Positions 35,272 through 43,968 of a stretch of DNA of 64,000 nt are shown here, piece after piece. The notes under the pieces were generated by a model that saw only the letters and a program-made list of their open reading frames with translations, was not told where the DNA came from and made no database searches. Position 1 is the stretch's first letter. Every line of letters starts with the position of its first letter. Both the position numbers and the translations under genes were made by a program. This DNA comes from Romboutsia lituseburensis (GTDB taxonomy: Bacteria > Bacillota > Clostridia > Peptostreptococcales > Peptostreptococcaceae). The stretch lies in assembly GCF_024723825.1 (NCBI RefSeq), contig NZ_JANQBQ010000001.1, positions 310,001 to 374,000 of the forward strand, written 5' to 3'.

Positions 35272-35880
35272 ATGCAAGAAGTGTCATATGAGAAATTATT
35301 AAATATAAAAACAACTGGAGAAGAGTTGTGGAGTGATAAAATAAATCATTATCATCCATATCAAGCAACTTTATATAAAGCTCTAGAAGATTTATTTAAA
35401 GAATATAGTTTAAGTACAAATGATTATGTAGTTGATTTTGGATGTGGAAAAGGTAGACTTAATTTTTATATAAATTACCATTTTAATTCAACTGTAATAG
35501 GAATAGAAATGGATGATAAATATTATAAAGAGTGTCTACTAAATAAAGAAAGCTATTTGAAGATACATAAAAAAAGTAGCAATAAAATAAATTTTGAATG
35601 CTGTTTTGCGCAAGATTATGAAATAAAACCGTTGGAAAATAAGTTTTACTTTTTTAATCCATTTTCAGTTCAGATATTTAGAAAAATTATTGATAATATT
35701 ATAATCTCAGCTTATGAATATAATAAATTTGTAGACTTGATTTTATACTATCCATCAGATGATTACATATATTACTTAGAAAATGAAACTCCATTTATAT
35801 TACATAAAGAAATACCAATAAGTAATTTATACGGTAAAGATAGTCAAGAGATGTTTTTAATTTATAAATTTGAATACTAA
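35272..35880 (+). CDS. Class I SAM-dependent methyltransferase
   Basis: A 202-residue protein with motif I of Rossmann-type methyltransferases (DYVVDFGCGKGRLNFYINYHF, about 52-72) and an acidic residue at the end of the next strand (VIGIEMDD). A usual fourth-strand NPF motif stands at YFFNPFSVQIF, which resembles N-methylase NPPF-type sites. The target is unknown. It follows the small secreted protein gene by 22 nt and is closed by a terminator. Confidence 0.82.
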   Translation: MQEVSYEKLLNIKTTGEELWSDKINHYHPYQATLYKALEDLFKEYSLSTNDYVVDFGCGKGRLNFYINYHFNSTVIGIEMDDKYYKECLLNKESYLKIHKKSSNKINFECCFAQDYEIKPLENKFYFFNPFSVQIFRKIIDNIIISAYEYNKFVDLILYYPSDDYIYYLENETPFILHKEIPISNLYGKDSQEMFLIYKFEY

Positions 35881-35910
35881 TATTTGTAATTATTTATATA
35901 ACTTAAAAAT

Positions 35911-35946
35911 AAAAAGGAAGAAATTTCATATTTCTTCCTTTTTGAT
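35911..35946. terminator. Bidirectional terminator
   Basis: AAAAAGGAAGAAAT (35911-35924) pairs with ATTTCTTCCTTTTT (35930-35943), between convergent genes. Confidence 0.9.
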
Positions 35947-35965
35947 GTAAGCTAGTTTTGAGTAA

Positions 35966-36895
35966 CTAATTTAAAACAATGCCAAGCATCCTATCTATAT
36001 TTGTAATATGTCCCTCTTTAGGATTTGATATTTTAGTTGAGCGAACTCCACCAATTATTTTATTATCTTGTATAACTGGAGAGCCACTCATTCCTTTAAC
36101 GATCCCACCTCTAAATTTTATTAATGAGTCATCAACTATTTTGATTCTAGATAATTCATTCTCAACTTTTGTTATTTCAATTTCATGAAGATTGAGTTCA
36201 CTAGTAATAGGATCAGTACATAATATATATGCTTTTCCTAGTTTAGGCTTAGATATAGGAAGAGCTTGTTTAGAATTATATTTAAAATTATTATAATGTC
36301 CTTTAACTCCAAAGTTGTTAACTGAAGTTATTTCTCCTAGAAAATTTCCAATCCGACTTATTACCAAGAATCCAACATCATCCTTTGATGATTTTTTTTG
36401 TTGAACAAAATTTGTTTCAAAAATTTTTATTTTATCAAAATCTACATTGTATTTTACACAACTTAATTCGTGAGAAAGTCCTACGAAATTTCCATCTTTA
36501 TCAATAGCAGTAATAGTTCCAACACCACCAGATGTACAAGATAATTGGTAAAGTCTTAATTCATCAGAAGTCATAGTTATTGATTTATCTTTGCCCTTTC
36601 TAAGTATATGAACTGTGACTTTTTCTTTTTCTAGTTTCATTATGTTTTGCATGTCATCTAAAGTAGTTGCTTTTCCCTTAGACTTGCAATCTATTGATAT
36701 TATAACGTCTTTGCAGTTTAAACTTTTTGCTTGTTCACTCAAGAGACTTTCTACTGCAGGATATTTTAAATCAGAATATATATATACAACTTTACCTACA
36801 GGTATTAATTTTATATCATCAGTATTACAAAATGATATAGAAGTAGATAGAGCTATAAAAGTTAATATAAAAATTAAGTTTTTAATAAGTTTCAT
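35966..36895 (-). CDS. SpoIVB-like serine peptidase (family S55)
   Basis: A 309-residue protein with a signal or anchor segment (residues 5-22), a divergent PDZ-like middle (about 30-110) and the S55 peptidase domain. The serine lies in KGMSGSPVIQDNKIIGGV (about 268), and a histidine in FVGLSHELSC (about 140) stands where SpoIVB has its catalytic histidine. SpoIVB of Bacillus is exported to the intermembrane space of the sporangium and triggers pro-sigma-K processing. The usual gene neighbourhood (spo0A, recN) is absent, so this may be a second, shorter paralogue. Confidence 0.82.
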   Translation of the reverse strand: MKLIKNLIFILTFIALSTSISFCNTDDIKLIPVGKVVYIYSDLKYPAVESLLSEQAKSLNCKDVIISIDCKSKGKATTLDDMQNIMKLEKEKVTVHILRKGKDKSITMTSDELRLYQLSCTSGGVGTITAIDKDGNFVGLSHELSCVKYNVDFDKIKIFETNFVQQKKSSKDDVGFLVISRIGNFLGEITSVNNFGVKGHYNNFKYNSKQALPISKPKLGKAYILCTDPITSELNLHEIEITKVENELSRIKIVDDSLIKFRGGIVKGMSGSPVIQDNKIIGGVRSTKISNPKEGHITNIDRMLGIVLN

Positions 36896-37199
36896 GCTGT
36901 CAGCTCCTTTGATGATTTAAATAAACTATAATAACAAAAATTGTAAATAAATCATAAAAATTTGTGTTAAAGTTATTTTATGAAATAAATAAAATATAAA
37001 TACCTGGAAGTATATTTTATTAAGAACAAAATAATTAAAAGAATAATAATTAAAAAATATATATCAAGGAATAAAATTGTTTTAATTATAATATCTTTTA
37101 TAAAAGATAAAAATATTGAATATTTAATTATGATTAAAGTTTAACTAAATTAAATATAAAAATCTAAAACTTTTAATATATTTAATAACAAAGAGAAAA
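36896..37199. other. AT-rich gap without a recognisable gene
   Basis: About 300 bases, almost entirely A and T, between the divergent genes at 35966-36895 (minus) and 37260-38177 (plus). It must hold both promoters, but no box stands out clearly. Confidence 0.4.
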
Positions 37200-37229
37200 C
37201 CCCTGCCTTTAAAAAGGAGGGGAATTTTT
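37200..37229 (+). promoter_or_regulatory. G/C hairpin with T tract in the leader of the 37260 gene
   Basis: CCCCTGCCTTT pairs with AAAGGAGGGG with one bulged G, followed by AATTTTTATA. It has the look of an intrinsic terminator but lies 30 nt before a start codon, with no gene upstream on this strand. It may be a leader attenuator or the end of a small RNA. Confidence 0.55.
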
Positions 37230-37259
37230 ATATAAAAGCAATTTAAAAGGAGTGATTTT

Positions 37260-38177
37260 ATGGCAAAAATGATATCTGAATCATTTGTTTATGACCTAAA
37301 GGAAGGATGTTTATGCAAAATATTAAAATATGTGAAAGCAGACTCTACATTACAATTTGAAATTAGAAAAAATTATATAAATATATACTATAGAGGTGGA
37401 AGTTTAATAAAAATAAAAGAAGTTAGTGAAAATTTATACAATGCTTATTTTGATAAAAATTATATAACTTCAAATGATAGCGAGGGTGTAATTATACAAT
37501 GCATAGAAGATATAGATAATTTAGAAAAAACAAGAAAACTTATACAATTTATACCAAAAATTAAACAACAAATGGATTTTTGGATGAAACTAAAAAAACC
37601 AGATGGAGGAGAACGCGAGTACAAACATATAGTTGCAAAGGAAAATAACTCAGGTAATGTAGGCAAATATAGTGATTATTTTATATGCGATATAGAGTAT
37701 ACAGTCCATTTAAATAAAGAGGAAAATTACAAGTTTGATATGATTGGTGTAAAATGGCCAGCAAATAGCAAATCTAGAGAAAATAATAATAACTTGAGCC
37801 TATGTATAATTGGTATGAAACATAATGAATATGAGGATTTTAATATAACTAATTATAGCAGTAAGATTTATGAATTTATCACTTGTGAAGAAAAGTTAAG
37901 TAGCTTAAAAGGAGAGATAAAAGAAATATATAACATTAAATCTCAACTTGGTCTTATTTATCCATATAATAATGTAAATATAGATTTTGGAAGCAATATT
38001 GAAATACTTTTTATATTTGCAAATCAAAATCCAAGACATAGCAAACTAAATACAGATATAGAAAATTTAAAAAAAACTACAGTATATAAAAATCTTTGTA
38101 ACATAGCAGATATAAAGATTGCAAAAGGTTCTTTCATGGGATATGGACTATATGATGAAAATTTAACAAAAATATAA
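37260..38177 (+). CDS. Hypothetical protein, 305 residues
   Basis: Not recognised. A soluble, mixed alpha/beta protein. AAAGGAG precedes the ATG. The middle region (about 145-190: DYFICDIEYTVHL, KFDMIGVKWP, LSLCIIGMKHNEYED) has the strand-strand-strand pattern with D and K residues at places found in PD-(D/E)XK nuclease-fold proteins, but the third motif reads GMK, not ExK, so this is only a weak suggestion. Single gene, preceded by a hairpin with T tract and followed by the riboflavin leader. Confidence 0.65.
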   Translation: MAKMISESFVYDLKEGCLCKILKYVKADSTLQFEIRKNYINIYYRGGSLIKIKEVSENLYNAYFDKNYITSNDSEGVIIQCIEDIDNLEKTRKLIQFIPKIKQQMDFWMKLKKPDGGEREYKHIVAKENNSGNVGKYSDYFICDIEYTVHLNKEENYKFDMIGVKWPANSKSRENNNNLSLCIIGMKHNEYEDFNITNYSSKIYEFITCEEKLSSLKGEIKEIYNIKSQLGLIYPYNNVNIDFGSNIEILFIFANQNPRHSKLNTDIENLKKTTVYKNLCNIADIKIAKGSFMGYGLYDENLTKI

Positions 38178-38236
38178 AATAAAAAATGTTGACAAATTAA
38201 TATAAACTCGAATACAATTAAATTGAAAAATGAATA

Positions 38237-38347
38237 AATCTTCAGGGCAGGGTGAAATTCCCTACCGGCGGTAAAGCCCGCGAGCCTTAATTGGCATGAT
38301 TCGGTGAAACTCCGAAGCCGACAGTAAAGTCTGGATGGAAGAAGATA
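38237..38347 (+). ncRNA. FMN riboswitch (RFN element)
   Basis: The RFN consensus is directly readable: ATCTTCAGGGCAGGGTGAAA, then TTCCCTACCGGCGGTAAAGC, GCCCGCGAGCC, the GATTCGGTGAAACTCCGAAG hairpin, CCGACAGTAAAGTCTGGATG, and closing GAAGAAGAT pairing with the start. FMN binding favours the terminator downstream, switching off ribDEBAH. It lies 230-340 nt before ribD. Confidence 0.96.
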
Positions 38348-38388
38348 GTTATATAAATCTAATTTAGTTAGTTTTGATTAGTGTACAC

Positions 38389-38424
38389 AGCTCTGAAATA
38401 TAAAATATTTCAGAGCTTTTTTAA
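38389..38424 (+). terminator. Riboswitch-linked terminator 1
   Basis: AGCTCTGAAATAT (38389-38401) pairs with ATATTTCAGAGCT (38405-38417) around AAA, with six T. It is the expression platform closest to the FMN aptamer. Confidence 0.9.
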
Positions 38425-38500
38425 TTATAGGATATAAACTAAGCTTTAAATATAAACTATAATTAAATTATGTAAACTGACATTGATGATCTATATAAAA

Positions 38501-38540
38501 TTATAAAAAGCCCTGAGTATAAACTTAGGGCTTTTTATAA
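38501..38540 (+). terminator. Second leader terminator before ribD
   Basis: AAAAAGCCCT-G-AGT pairs with ACT-T-AGGGCTTTTT around ATAA, ending 34 nt before the ribD start. It is a second complete intrinsic terminator in the same leader, 80 nt after the first. Confidence 0.85.
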
Positions 38541-38573
38541 TTTATGAAATATTTGTTTAAGAGGTGAGATTAA

Positions 38574-39668
38574 ATGAATGAGAAATATATGCGAGCTGCG
38601 ATAGACTTAGCTAAAAAAGGCAAAGGGCGTGTAAGTCCGAACCCTCTAGTTGGAGCTGTTATTGTAAAAAATTCAAAAATAATTGGTCAAGGATATCATG
38701 AAGAGTATGGGCAAAATCACGCAGAAATAAATGCAATAAAAAGTACAAAAGAAGACTTAAAAGGATCAACTATGTATATTACTTTAGAACCGTGTTGTCA
38801 CTATGGCAATACTCCACCTTGTGTAGATGAAATAATTAAAAGTAAGATTTCTAAAGTAGTTATAGGTCATTTAGATCCAAATCCAATAGTTTCAGGAAAT
38901 GGAGTAAAAAAGCTTATACATAATAATATTGAAGTTGTAATTGATGTATTAAGAGATGAATGTATGAAAATGAACGAAGTATTTTTAAAATATATATTAA
39001 ATAAAGAACCTTTTGTAATAATGAAAAACGCTATGTCATTAGATGGAAAAATAGCCACATACGCAGGTGAGTCAAAATGGATATCATCACAAAAATCAAG
39101 AGAAAAGGTACATGAATTAAGAAGTGAAGTAAGTGCTATTATGGTTGGAGTAGATACTATTATAAATGATGATCCAAGTCTTACATGTAGATTAATTAAA
39201 GGTAAAAATCCAATAAGGATTATAGTAGACTCAAGTCTGAGAATACCAATAAATAGCATTGTGTTAAAGGACAATTGTTCTAAAACTATAATAGCTACAA
39301 CAAATAATTCAAATAAAGAAAAAGTAGAAAAGTTGAAATCAGAAGGAATAGATGTATTAGTAATAGATAAAAAAGATAATAGGGTTGATTTAAAAAAATT
39401 AATGAAAGCTTTAGGTAGATTACATATTGATAGTGTTTTACTAGAAGGAGGTTCGACGTTAAATTTTTCAGCACTAAAAGAAGGGATAGTAGATAAAGTT
39501 CAGATATATATTGCTCCGATGATTTTAGGAGGTAAATTAGCAAAAACCCCTGTGGGAGGAGAAGGAGTTAAATATTTAAGTGATGCGTACAATTTAACAA
39601 GTATAACTTTAAAAGTGATAGATAGAGATATTCTTGTTGAAGGATATATACATGGAAAGGAGGCTTAA
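38574..39668 (+). CDS. ribD: RibD, bifunctional deaminase/reductase of riboflavin synthesis
   Basis: A 364-residue two-domain enzyme. The deaminase (1-145) has the zinc site H-A-E in YGQNHAEINAI and PCCHYGNTPPC. The reductase (150-360) has MKNAMSLDGKIATYAGESKWIS and the NADPH region VDKVQIYIAPMILGG. It converts the pyrimidine product of GTP cyclohydrolase II by deamination and side-chain reduction. First gene after the FMN leader; ribE begins 1 nt beyond the stop. Confidence 0.97.
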   Translation: MNEKYMRAAIDLAKKGKGRVSPNPLVGAVIVKNSKIIGQGYHEEYGQNHAEINAIKSTKEDLKGSTMYITLEPCCHYGNTPPCVDEIIKSKISKVVIGHLDPNPIVSGNGVKKLIHNNIEVVIDVLRDECMKMNEVFLKYILNKEPFVIMKNAMSLDGKIATYAGESKWISSQKSREKVHELRSEVSAIMVGVDTIINDDPSLTCRLIKGKNPIRIIVDSSLRIPINSIVLKDNCSKTIIATTNNSNKEKVEKLKSEGIDVLVIDKKDNRVDLKKLMKALGRLHIDSVLLEGGSTLNFSALKEGIVDKVQIYIAPMILGGKLAKTPVGGEGVKYLSDAYNLTSITLKVIDRDILVEGYIHGKEA

Positions 39669-39669
39669 T

Positions 39670-40317
39670 TTGTTTACAGGGATAATTGAAGAAATAGGAA
39701 TTGTAAAAGATATAAAAAAATCTGTCAAATCCTCAAAAATAACAATAGAAGCTAACAAAATATTAGAGAAGATAAACTTGGGAGACAGTATATCAACAAA
39801 CGGAGTTTGTCTTACTGCAAGTAGTATCAATGAAAATTATTTTGAAGCTGATATAATGGCAGAAACTTTAAGAAGAAGTAATCTAGGTAAGCTTAAAATA
39901 GGAAGCAAGGTTAACTTGGAAAGAGCATTATGTTTAGAATGCAGATTAGGTGGACACATAGTAAGTGGTCATATAGATGGAATAGGAGAAATAATTTCAT
40001 TTATAAAAGAAGACAATGCTATATGGGTTAGTATAAAAACCAGTAAAGACTTATTAAAGTATATTGTAGAAAAAGGATCAATTGCAATTGATGGAATAAG
40101 TTTGACTGTAGCATATGTAGATGATTATAAATTTAAGGTATCTGTAATACCTCATACAAAAAGTGAAACAACATTATTAAAAAAAAATGTAAAAGATACA
40201 GTAAATATAGAATGCGATATGATTGGAAAGTATGTAGAGAAGCTATTAGGTTTAAGTAAAAAAAACATAAAAAGTAATTTAAATGAAGATTTTCTTAAGG
40301 AGAATGGATTCATTTAA
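39670..40317 (+). CDS. ribE: RibE, riboflavin synthase alpha chain
   Basis: A 215-residue trimeric riboflavin synthase with two similar lumazine-binding halves: LFTGIIEEIGIVKDI at the start with NGVCLTASSIN and AETLRRSNLG, and GHIVSGHIDGIGEI with DGISLTVAYVD in the second. It makes riboflavin from two lumazine molecules. Start is taken as the TTG 8 nt after AAAGGAGG, which yields the invariant M-F-T-G-I-I start; a longer frame from 39634 overlaps ribD. Confidence 0.96.
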   Translation: MFTGIIEEIGIVKDIKKSVKSSKITIEANKILEKINLGDSISTNGVCLTASSINENYFEADIMAETLRRSNLGKLKIGSKVNLERALCLECRLGGHIVSGHIDGIGEIISFIKEDNAIWVSIKTSKDLLKYIVEKGSIAIDGISLTVAYVDDYKFKVSVIPHTKSETTLLKKNVKDTVNIECDMIGKYVEKLLGLSKKNIKSNLNEDFLKENGFI

Positions 40318-40359
40318 TATTAAAATAATATGTTAATAAAATAGGAGAGGAAGTTAGTT

Positions 40360-41559
40360 ATGTTTGAATTTAATACTATAGAGCAAGCAATAGAAGATAT
40401 AAAAGAAGGTAAAATCATTATTGTAATAGATGATCCTAGTAGAGAAAATGAAGGGGATTTGTTGATGGCGGCTGAAAAGGTTACACCAGAAGCTATTAAT
40501 TTTATGGCGACATATGCAAGAGGGCTTATATGTACACCAATAAATGATGAAAGATTGCAGGAATTAGATATTAAACAAATGGTAAATGACAATACAGATA
40601 ATCATGAAACAGCATTTACAGTGTCAGTTGATTATACCAGCACCCATACAGGTATCTCAGCATATGAAAGAGCTTTAACTATTAAAAAGCTTTTAGATAA
40701 CAAAAGTAGTAAAAAAGATTTTAAAAAACCAGGACATGTATTTCCATTAAGAGCTAAAACAAATGGAGTATTAGAAAGAGCTGGTCATACTGAAGCAGCA
40801 GTAGATTTAGCTAAGTTAGCGGGACTGAAGCCAGCAGGCGTAATATGTGAAATAATGAATGAAGATGGAACTATGGCTAGAACACCTAAACTTATAGAAT
40901 TTGCTAAAAAGCATGATTTAAAGATAGTAACTATATCAGATTTAATAGAATATAGAACAAAAAAAGAAAAACTTATTGAAAGAGTGGTTGAAACCAAAAT
41001 GCCGACTAAATACGGAGAATTTAAAATTTATGGTTTTGTAAATAAGTTAAATGGAGAACATCATGTAGCTTTAGTAAAAGGAGAAATAAATAAAGAAGAT
41101 ATTATATTAACAAGAGTTCACTCAGAGTGTCTAACTGGTGATGCTTTAGGGTCTAAAAGATGTGATTGTGGGGAACAGTATGATTTAGCAATGAAGCAAA
41201 TAGCAAAAGAAGGGTGCGGAATTTTATTATATTTAAGACAAGAAGGAAGAGGCATAGGATTAATAAATAAGCTTAAAGCATATGCACTCCAAGATAAAGG
41301 ATTGGATACAGTACAAGCCAATATTGAGTTAGGATTTAAAGATGATATGAGATCTTATGATATAGGAGCTCAAATACTTAAAGATTTAGGAGCAACAAAG
41401 TTAAAGATAATGACAAATAATCCAAGAAAGATTAATGGATTAAGTGAGTATGGAATAAAAATTGTAGATAGAGTTCCGATTCAGATGGAAACTAATAAAT
41501 ATAGTGAATTTTATCTAAAAACAAAACAAGAAAAAATGTCTCATATGTTTACATATTAA
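40360..41559 (+). CDS. ribBA: RibBA, DHBP synthase / GTP cyclohydrolase II
   Basis: A 399-residue fusion. Residues 1-200 are the dihydroxybutanone phosphate synthase ([45 protein letters not shown]). Residues 205-399 are GTP cyclohydrolase II with zinc cysteines in [20 protein letters not shown] and the [20 protein letters not shown] segment. The two activities supply both precursors of lumazine. 43 nt after ribE, with AGGAGAGG ribosome site. Confidence 0.97.
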   Translation: MFEFNTIEQAIEDIKEGKIIIVIDDPSRENEGDLLMAAEKVTPEAINFMATYARGLICTPINDERLQELDIKQMVNDNTDNHETAFTVSVDYTSTHTGISAYERALTIKKLLDNKSSKKDFKKPGHVFPLRAKTNGVLERAGHTEAAVDLAKLAGLKPAGVICEIMNEDGTMARTPKLIEFAKKHDLKIVTISDLIEYRTKKEKLIERVVETKMPTKYGEFKIYGFVNKLNGEHHVALVKGEINKEDIILTRVHSECLTGDALGSKRCDCGEQYDLAMKQIAKEGCGILLYLRQEGRGIGLINKLKAYALQDKGLDTVQANIELGFKDDMRSYDIGAQILKDLGATKLKIMTNNPRKINGLSEYGIKIVDRVPIQMETNKYSEFYLKTKQEKMSHMFTY

Positions 41560-41587
41560 ATTAATTATATAAATGGAGGAATTAGTT

Positions 41588-42049
41588 ATGAAAATAATAG
41601 AAGGAAATTTAGTAGCAAAAGATTTAAAAATAGGTATTGTAGCAGCTAGATTTAATGAGTTTATAGTATCTAAGTTAATAGAAGGAGCGCGAGATGGGCT
41701 AAAAAGACATGGAGTAGAAGATGATTATATTGAGCTTATATGGGTTCCAGGGGCTTTTGAAATTCCATTAGTAGCTAAAAAAATGGTTGCAAGTGAAAAA
41801 TATGATGCAGTTATATGCCTAGGAGCAGTTATTAAAGGTTCAACTTCTCATTATGATTATGTATGTGCAGAAGTATCAAAAGGAATAGCAAGTGTATCAT
41901 TAGAGTATAAAAAGCCAGTTATATTTGGCGTTTTAACAACAGATAATATTGAGCAAGCAATAGAAAGAGCAGGATCTAAAGCAGGAAATAAAGGATATGA
42001 TGCAGCTGTGTCTGCTATAGAAATGGCTAATTTGATATCAAAATTTTAA
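41588..42049 (+). CDS. ribH: RibH, lumazine synthase
   Basis: A 153-residue enzyme of normal length. Family blocks are [48 protein letters not shown] and [20 protein letters not shown]. It condenses the two precursors to lumazine. GGAGG lies before the ATG at 41588; an ATG at 41573 overlaps that site. Last gene of the rib operon. The 91-nt gap to the next gene holds an inverted repeat. Confidence 0.97.
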   Translation: MKIIEGNLVAKDLKIGIVAARFNEFIVSKLIEGARDGLKRHGVEDDYIELIWVPGAFEIPLVAKKMVASEKYDAVICLGAVIKGSTSHYDYVCAEVSKGIASVSLEYKKPVIFGVLTTDNIEQAIERAGSKAGNKGYDAAVSAIEMANLISKF

Positions 42050-42064
42050 ATAGCATAAACTTCA

Positions 42065-42128
42065 CTTGTAATCATATACTTATATAAAAATATATAAAAT
42101 TTTTTGTACTTTTTATATTGATTACAAG
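42065..42128 (+). promoter_or_regulatory. Long-range inverted repeat in leader of first alanine symporter gene
   Basis: CTTGTAATCA (42065-42074) and TGATTACAAG (42119-42128) are perfect inverse complements with an AT-rich 44-nt loop; the pairing can extend with TATA/TATA. The 3' arm directly abuts the GGGGGG ribosome site of the next gene. It has no T tract. It is either a translation-controlling hairpin or a pair of protein half-sites. Confidence 0.5.
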
Positions 42129-42140
42129 GGGGGATATATT

Positions 42141-43670
42141 TTGGAGCAGGTATTAAGCAGTGTAAATAATTTTTTTGAATTTATAGTGCCGATATCAGAT
42201 TTTATGTGGAATTTTCCAACAAATTTTGAGTGGTACGCCAAGATACCTATTCTTGGAAATTTTGCATTTTCTATACTATTATTAGTAGGGACTGGAATAT
42301 ATTTTAGTTTTAGAACTAAATTTGTTCAAGTGAGACGATTTAAGACAGGGATTAAAACTATTTTAAAAAAGAAAATAGGTGATACTGGAGTGAGCCCATT
42401 TGCTGCATTTTTATTAAGTTCAGCAATGAGAATAGGACCAGGGAATATAATAGGTGTTACATATGCAGTTTCAGTTGGAGGCCCAGGAGCAATATTTTGG
42501 ATGTGGGTATCAGCATTTTTTGGGATGTCGATAGCATTTTCAGAAGCTGTACTAGCTCAGTTGTTTAAAGAAAAGAAAAATAAAGAGTTTGTAGGAGGTC
42601 TTCCTTTTTACGGGAGGAAAATATTTGGAAATAGATATTGGGTAGGGGGATTATTATCAACTATATTTATAATTTATGCATTATTCAATTTACCAGGACA
42701 AACCTTTAATTTATACACTTCCTTAGGAGCTGTTGCAGAAAATTTAACAGGCCAGACTTATGATAGACAATCTGTTTTATATTATATTATAGGAGTAATT
42801 ATAATAATTTCGGTAGCACTTACTGTGTTTGGAGGTATAAGAGGAGTTACTAGAGTGACGGATAAGTTAGTTCCAGTAATGGCAATTATATATGCAACTA
42901 TAGTAATAATTATAATCGGTATAAATTTCAAGTTAATACCTTACTTCTTTGTATCAGTATTTAAAGGAGCATTTACACCAGAAGCTATATTTGGTGGAGG
43001 GTTTGGTATGTGCTTAGCACAAGGAGTTAAGAGAGGATTAATGTCAAATGAAGCAGGTCAAGGTACAATAACTATGGCTGCTTCAATATCTGAAAATGAG
43101 CATCCATGTGAACAAGGATTTATACAAGCAATAGGAGTATTCTTAGACACTATGATAATTTGTACAATGACAGGATTTTTAATTGTTATGGCTAGCGTTT
43201 GGAATGGAGATGCTGGAGTTGTGTGGGAAGTTATAAAAGAATCCAAAATAACAGTTTATAATGCATCAGTAGCTCACTTAGTTCCTGGAGTAGGTTTAGA
43301 TAATATAGTAAATGCTATTTTATCATTATGTTATGCTATGTTTGCATTTACAACATTAATAGGTCTTGTATTATTTGCAGAAATATCAGCAAACTGTATT
43401 ACTAGGGATAATAAATTTATAATGGTAATAAGAGGACTTGGTGCAGTTTTATTTGTTCCATTTGGAGTCTTATCTGTTTTAGCAGGCTTAGAGTTAGGTA
43501 ATGTATGGTATATATCGGATATGGTAAACATAATGGTTGTATACTCAAACGTACCTATATTAATAGTAGGAAGAAATATAATTTTAAAAACATTAAAACA
43601 CTATGAAGATACAGGTGGTAAAAGATTTGTATCAAAGGATATTGGTATAGAAACGGAATATTGGAAATAA
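42141..43670 (+). CDS. Alanine/glycine:cation symporter (AGCS), copy 1
   Basis: A 509-residue protein with about eleven membrane segments. AGCS-family blocks: VSPFAAFLLSSAMRIGPGNIIGV, GGPGAIFWMWVSAFFGM, AFTPEAIFGGGFGMCLAQGVKRGLMSNEAGQGT. It imports alanine or glycine with Na+ (or H+). Translation starts at TTG after GGGGGG. It is followed by a terminator and then by a paralogue very similar along its whole length. Confidence 0.93.
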   Translation: MEQVLSSVNNFFEFIVPISDFMWNFPTNFEWYAKIPILGNFAFSILLLVGTGIYFSFRTKFVQVRRFKTGIKTILKKKIGDTGVSPFAAFLLSSAMRIGPGNIIGVTYAVSVGGPGAIFWMWVSAFFGMSIAFSEAVLAQLFKEKKNKEFVGGLPFYGRKIFGNRYWVGGLLSTIFIIYALFNLPGQTFNLYTSLGAVAENLTGQTYDRQSVLYYIIGVIIIISVALTVFGGIRGVTRVTDKLVPVMAIIYATIVIIIIGINFKLIPYFFVSVFKGAFTPEAIFGGGFGMCLAQGVKRGLMSNEAGQGTITMAASISENEHPCEQGFIQAIGVFLDTMIICTMTGFLIVMASVWNGDAGVVWEVIKESKITVYNASVAHLVPGVGLDNIVNAILSLCYAMFAFTTLIGLVLFAEISANCITRDNKFIMVIRGLGAVLFVPFGVLSVLAGLELGNVWYISDMVNIMVVYSNVPILIVGRNIILKTLKHYEDTGGKRFVSKDIGIETEYWK

Positions 43671-43681
43671 TGATTAATCAT

Positions 43682-43720
43682 AAAAAAATCCCAAGTTCAA
43701 AAGAACTTGGGATTTTTTTA
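43682..43720 (+). terminator. Terminator after first symporter gene
   Basis: AAAAAAATCCCAAGTTC pairs perfectly with GAACTTGGGATTTTTTT around AAAA. Confidence 0.93.
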
Positions 43721-43968
43721 TATTTACAAATTATTATATTTAAGTTAATCACTTTATATATAAAGTTTTAACAATAATTTAATAATAGCCAGAATAAATA
43801 ATAAAAAGGCCTTATACTAAAGCTAGAAATAAAAAAGATGATGTAGCTACATCTGTTATGCAAATATATAATGTAATATCAAAATCTTAGCTAGAAACTA
43901 TTTATAAATATGGATTTATATAAAAGTTTAATAAACTATTTATATATTAATTATGAAGGAGTGATATT

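Noticed and set aside
37640-37840. PD-(D/E)XK nuclease domain in the 305-residue protein
   Set aside because: The third motif reads GMK and not ExK, and spacing is loose; kept only as a weak remark.
43721-43968. Gene fragment between the two symporters (KRPYTKARNKKDDVATSVMQ)
   Set aside because: A short frame without start or family match; too weak to list as a pseudogene.
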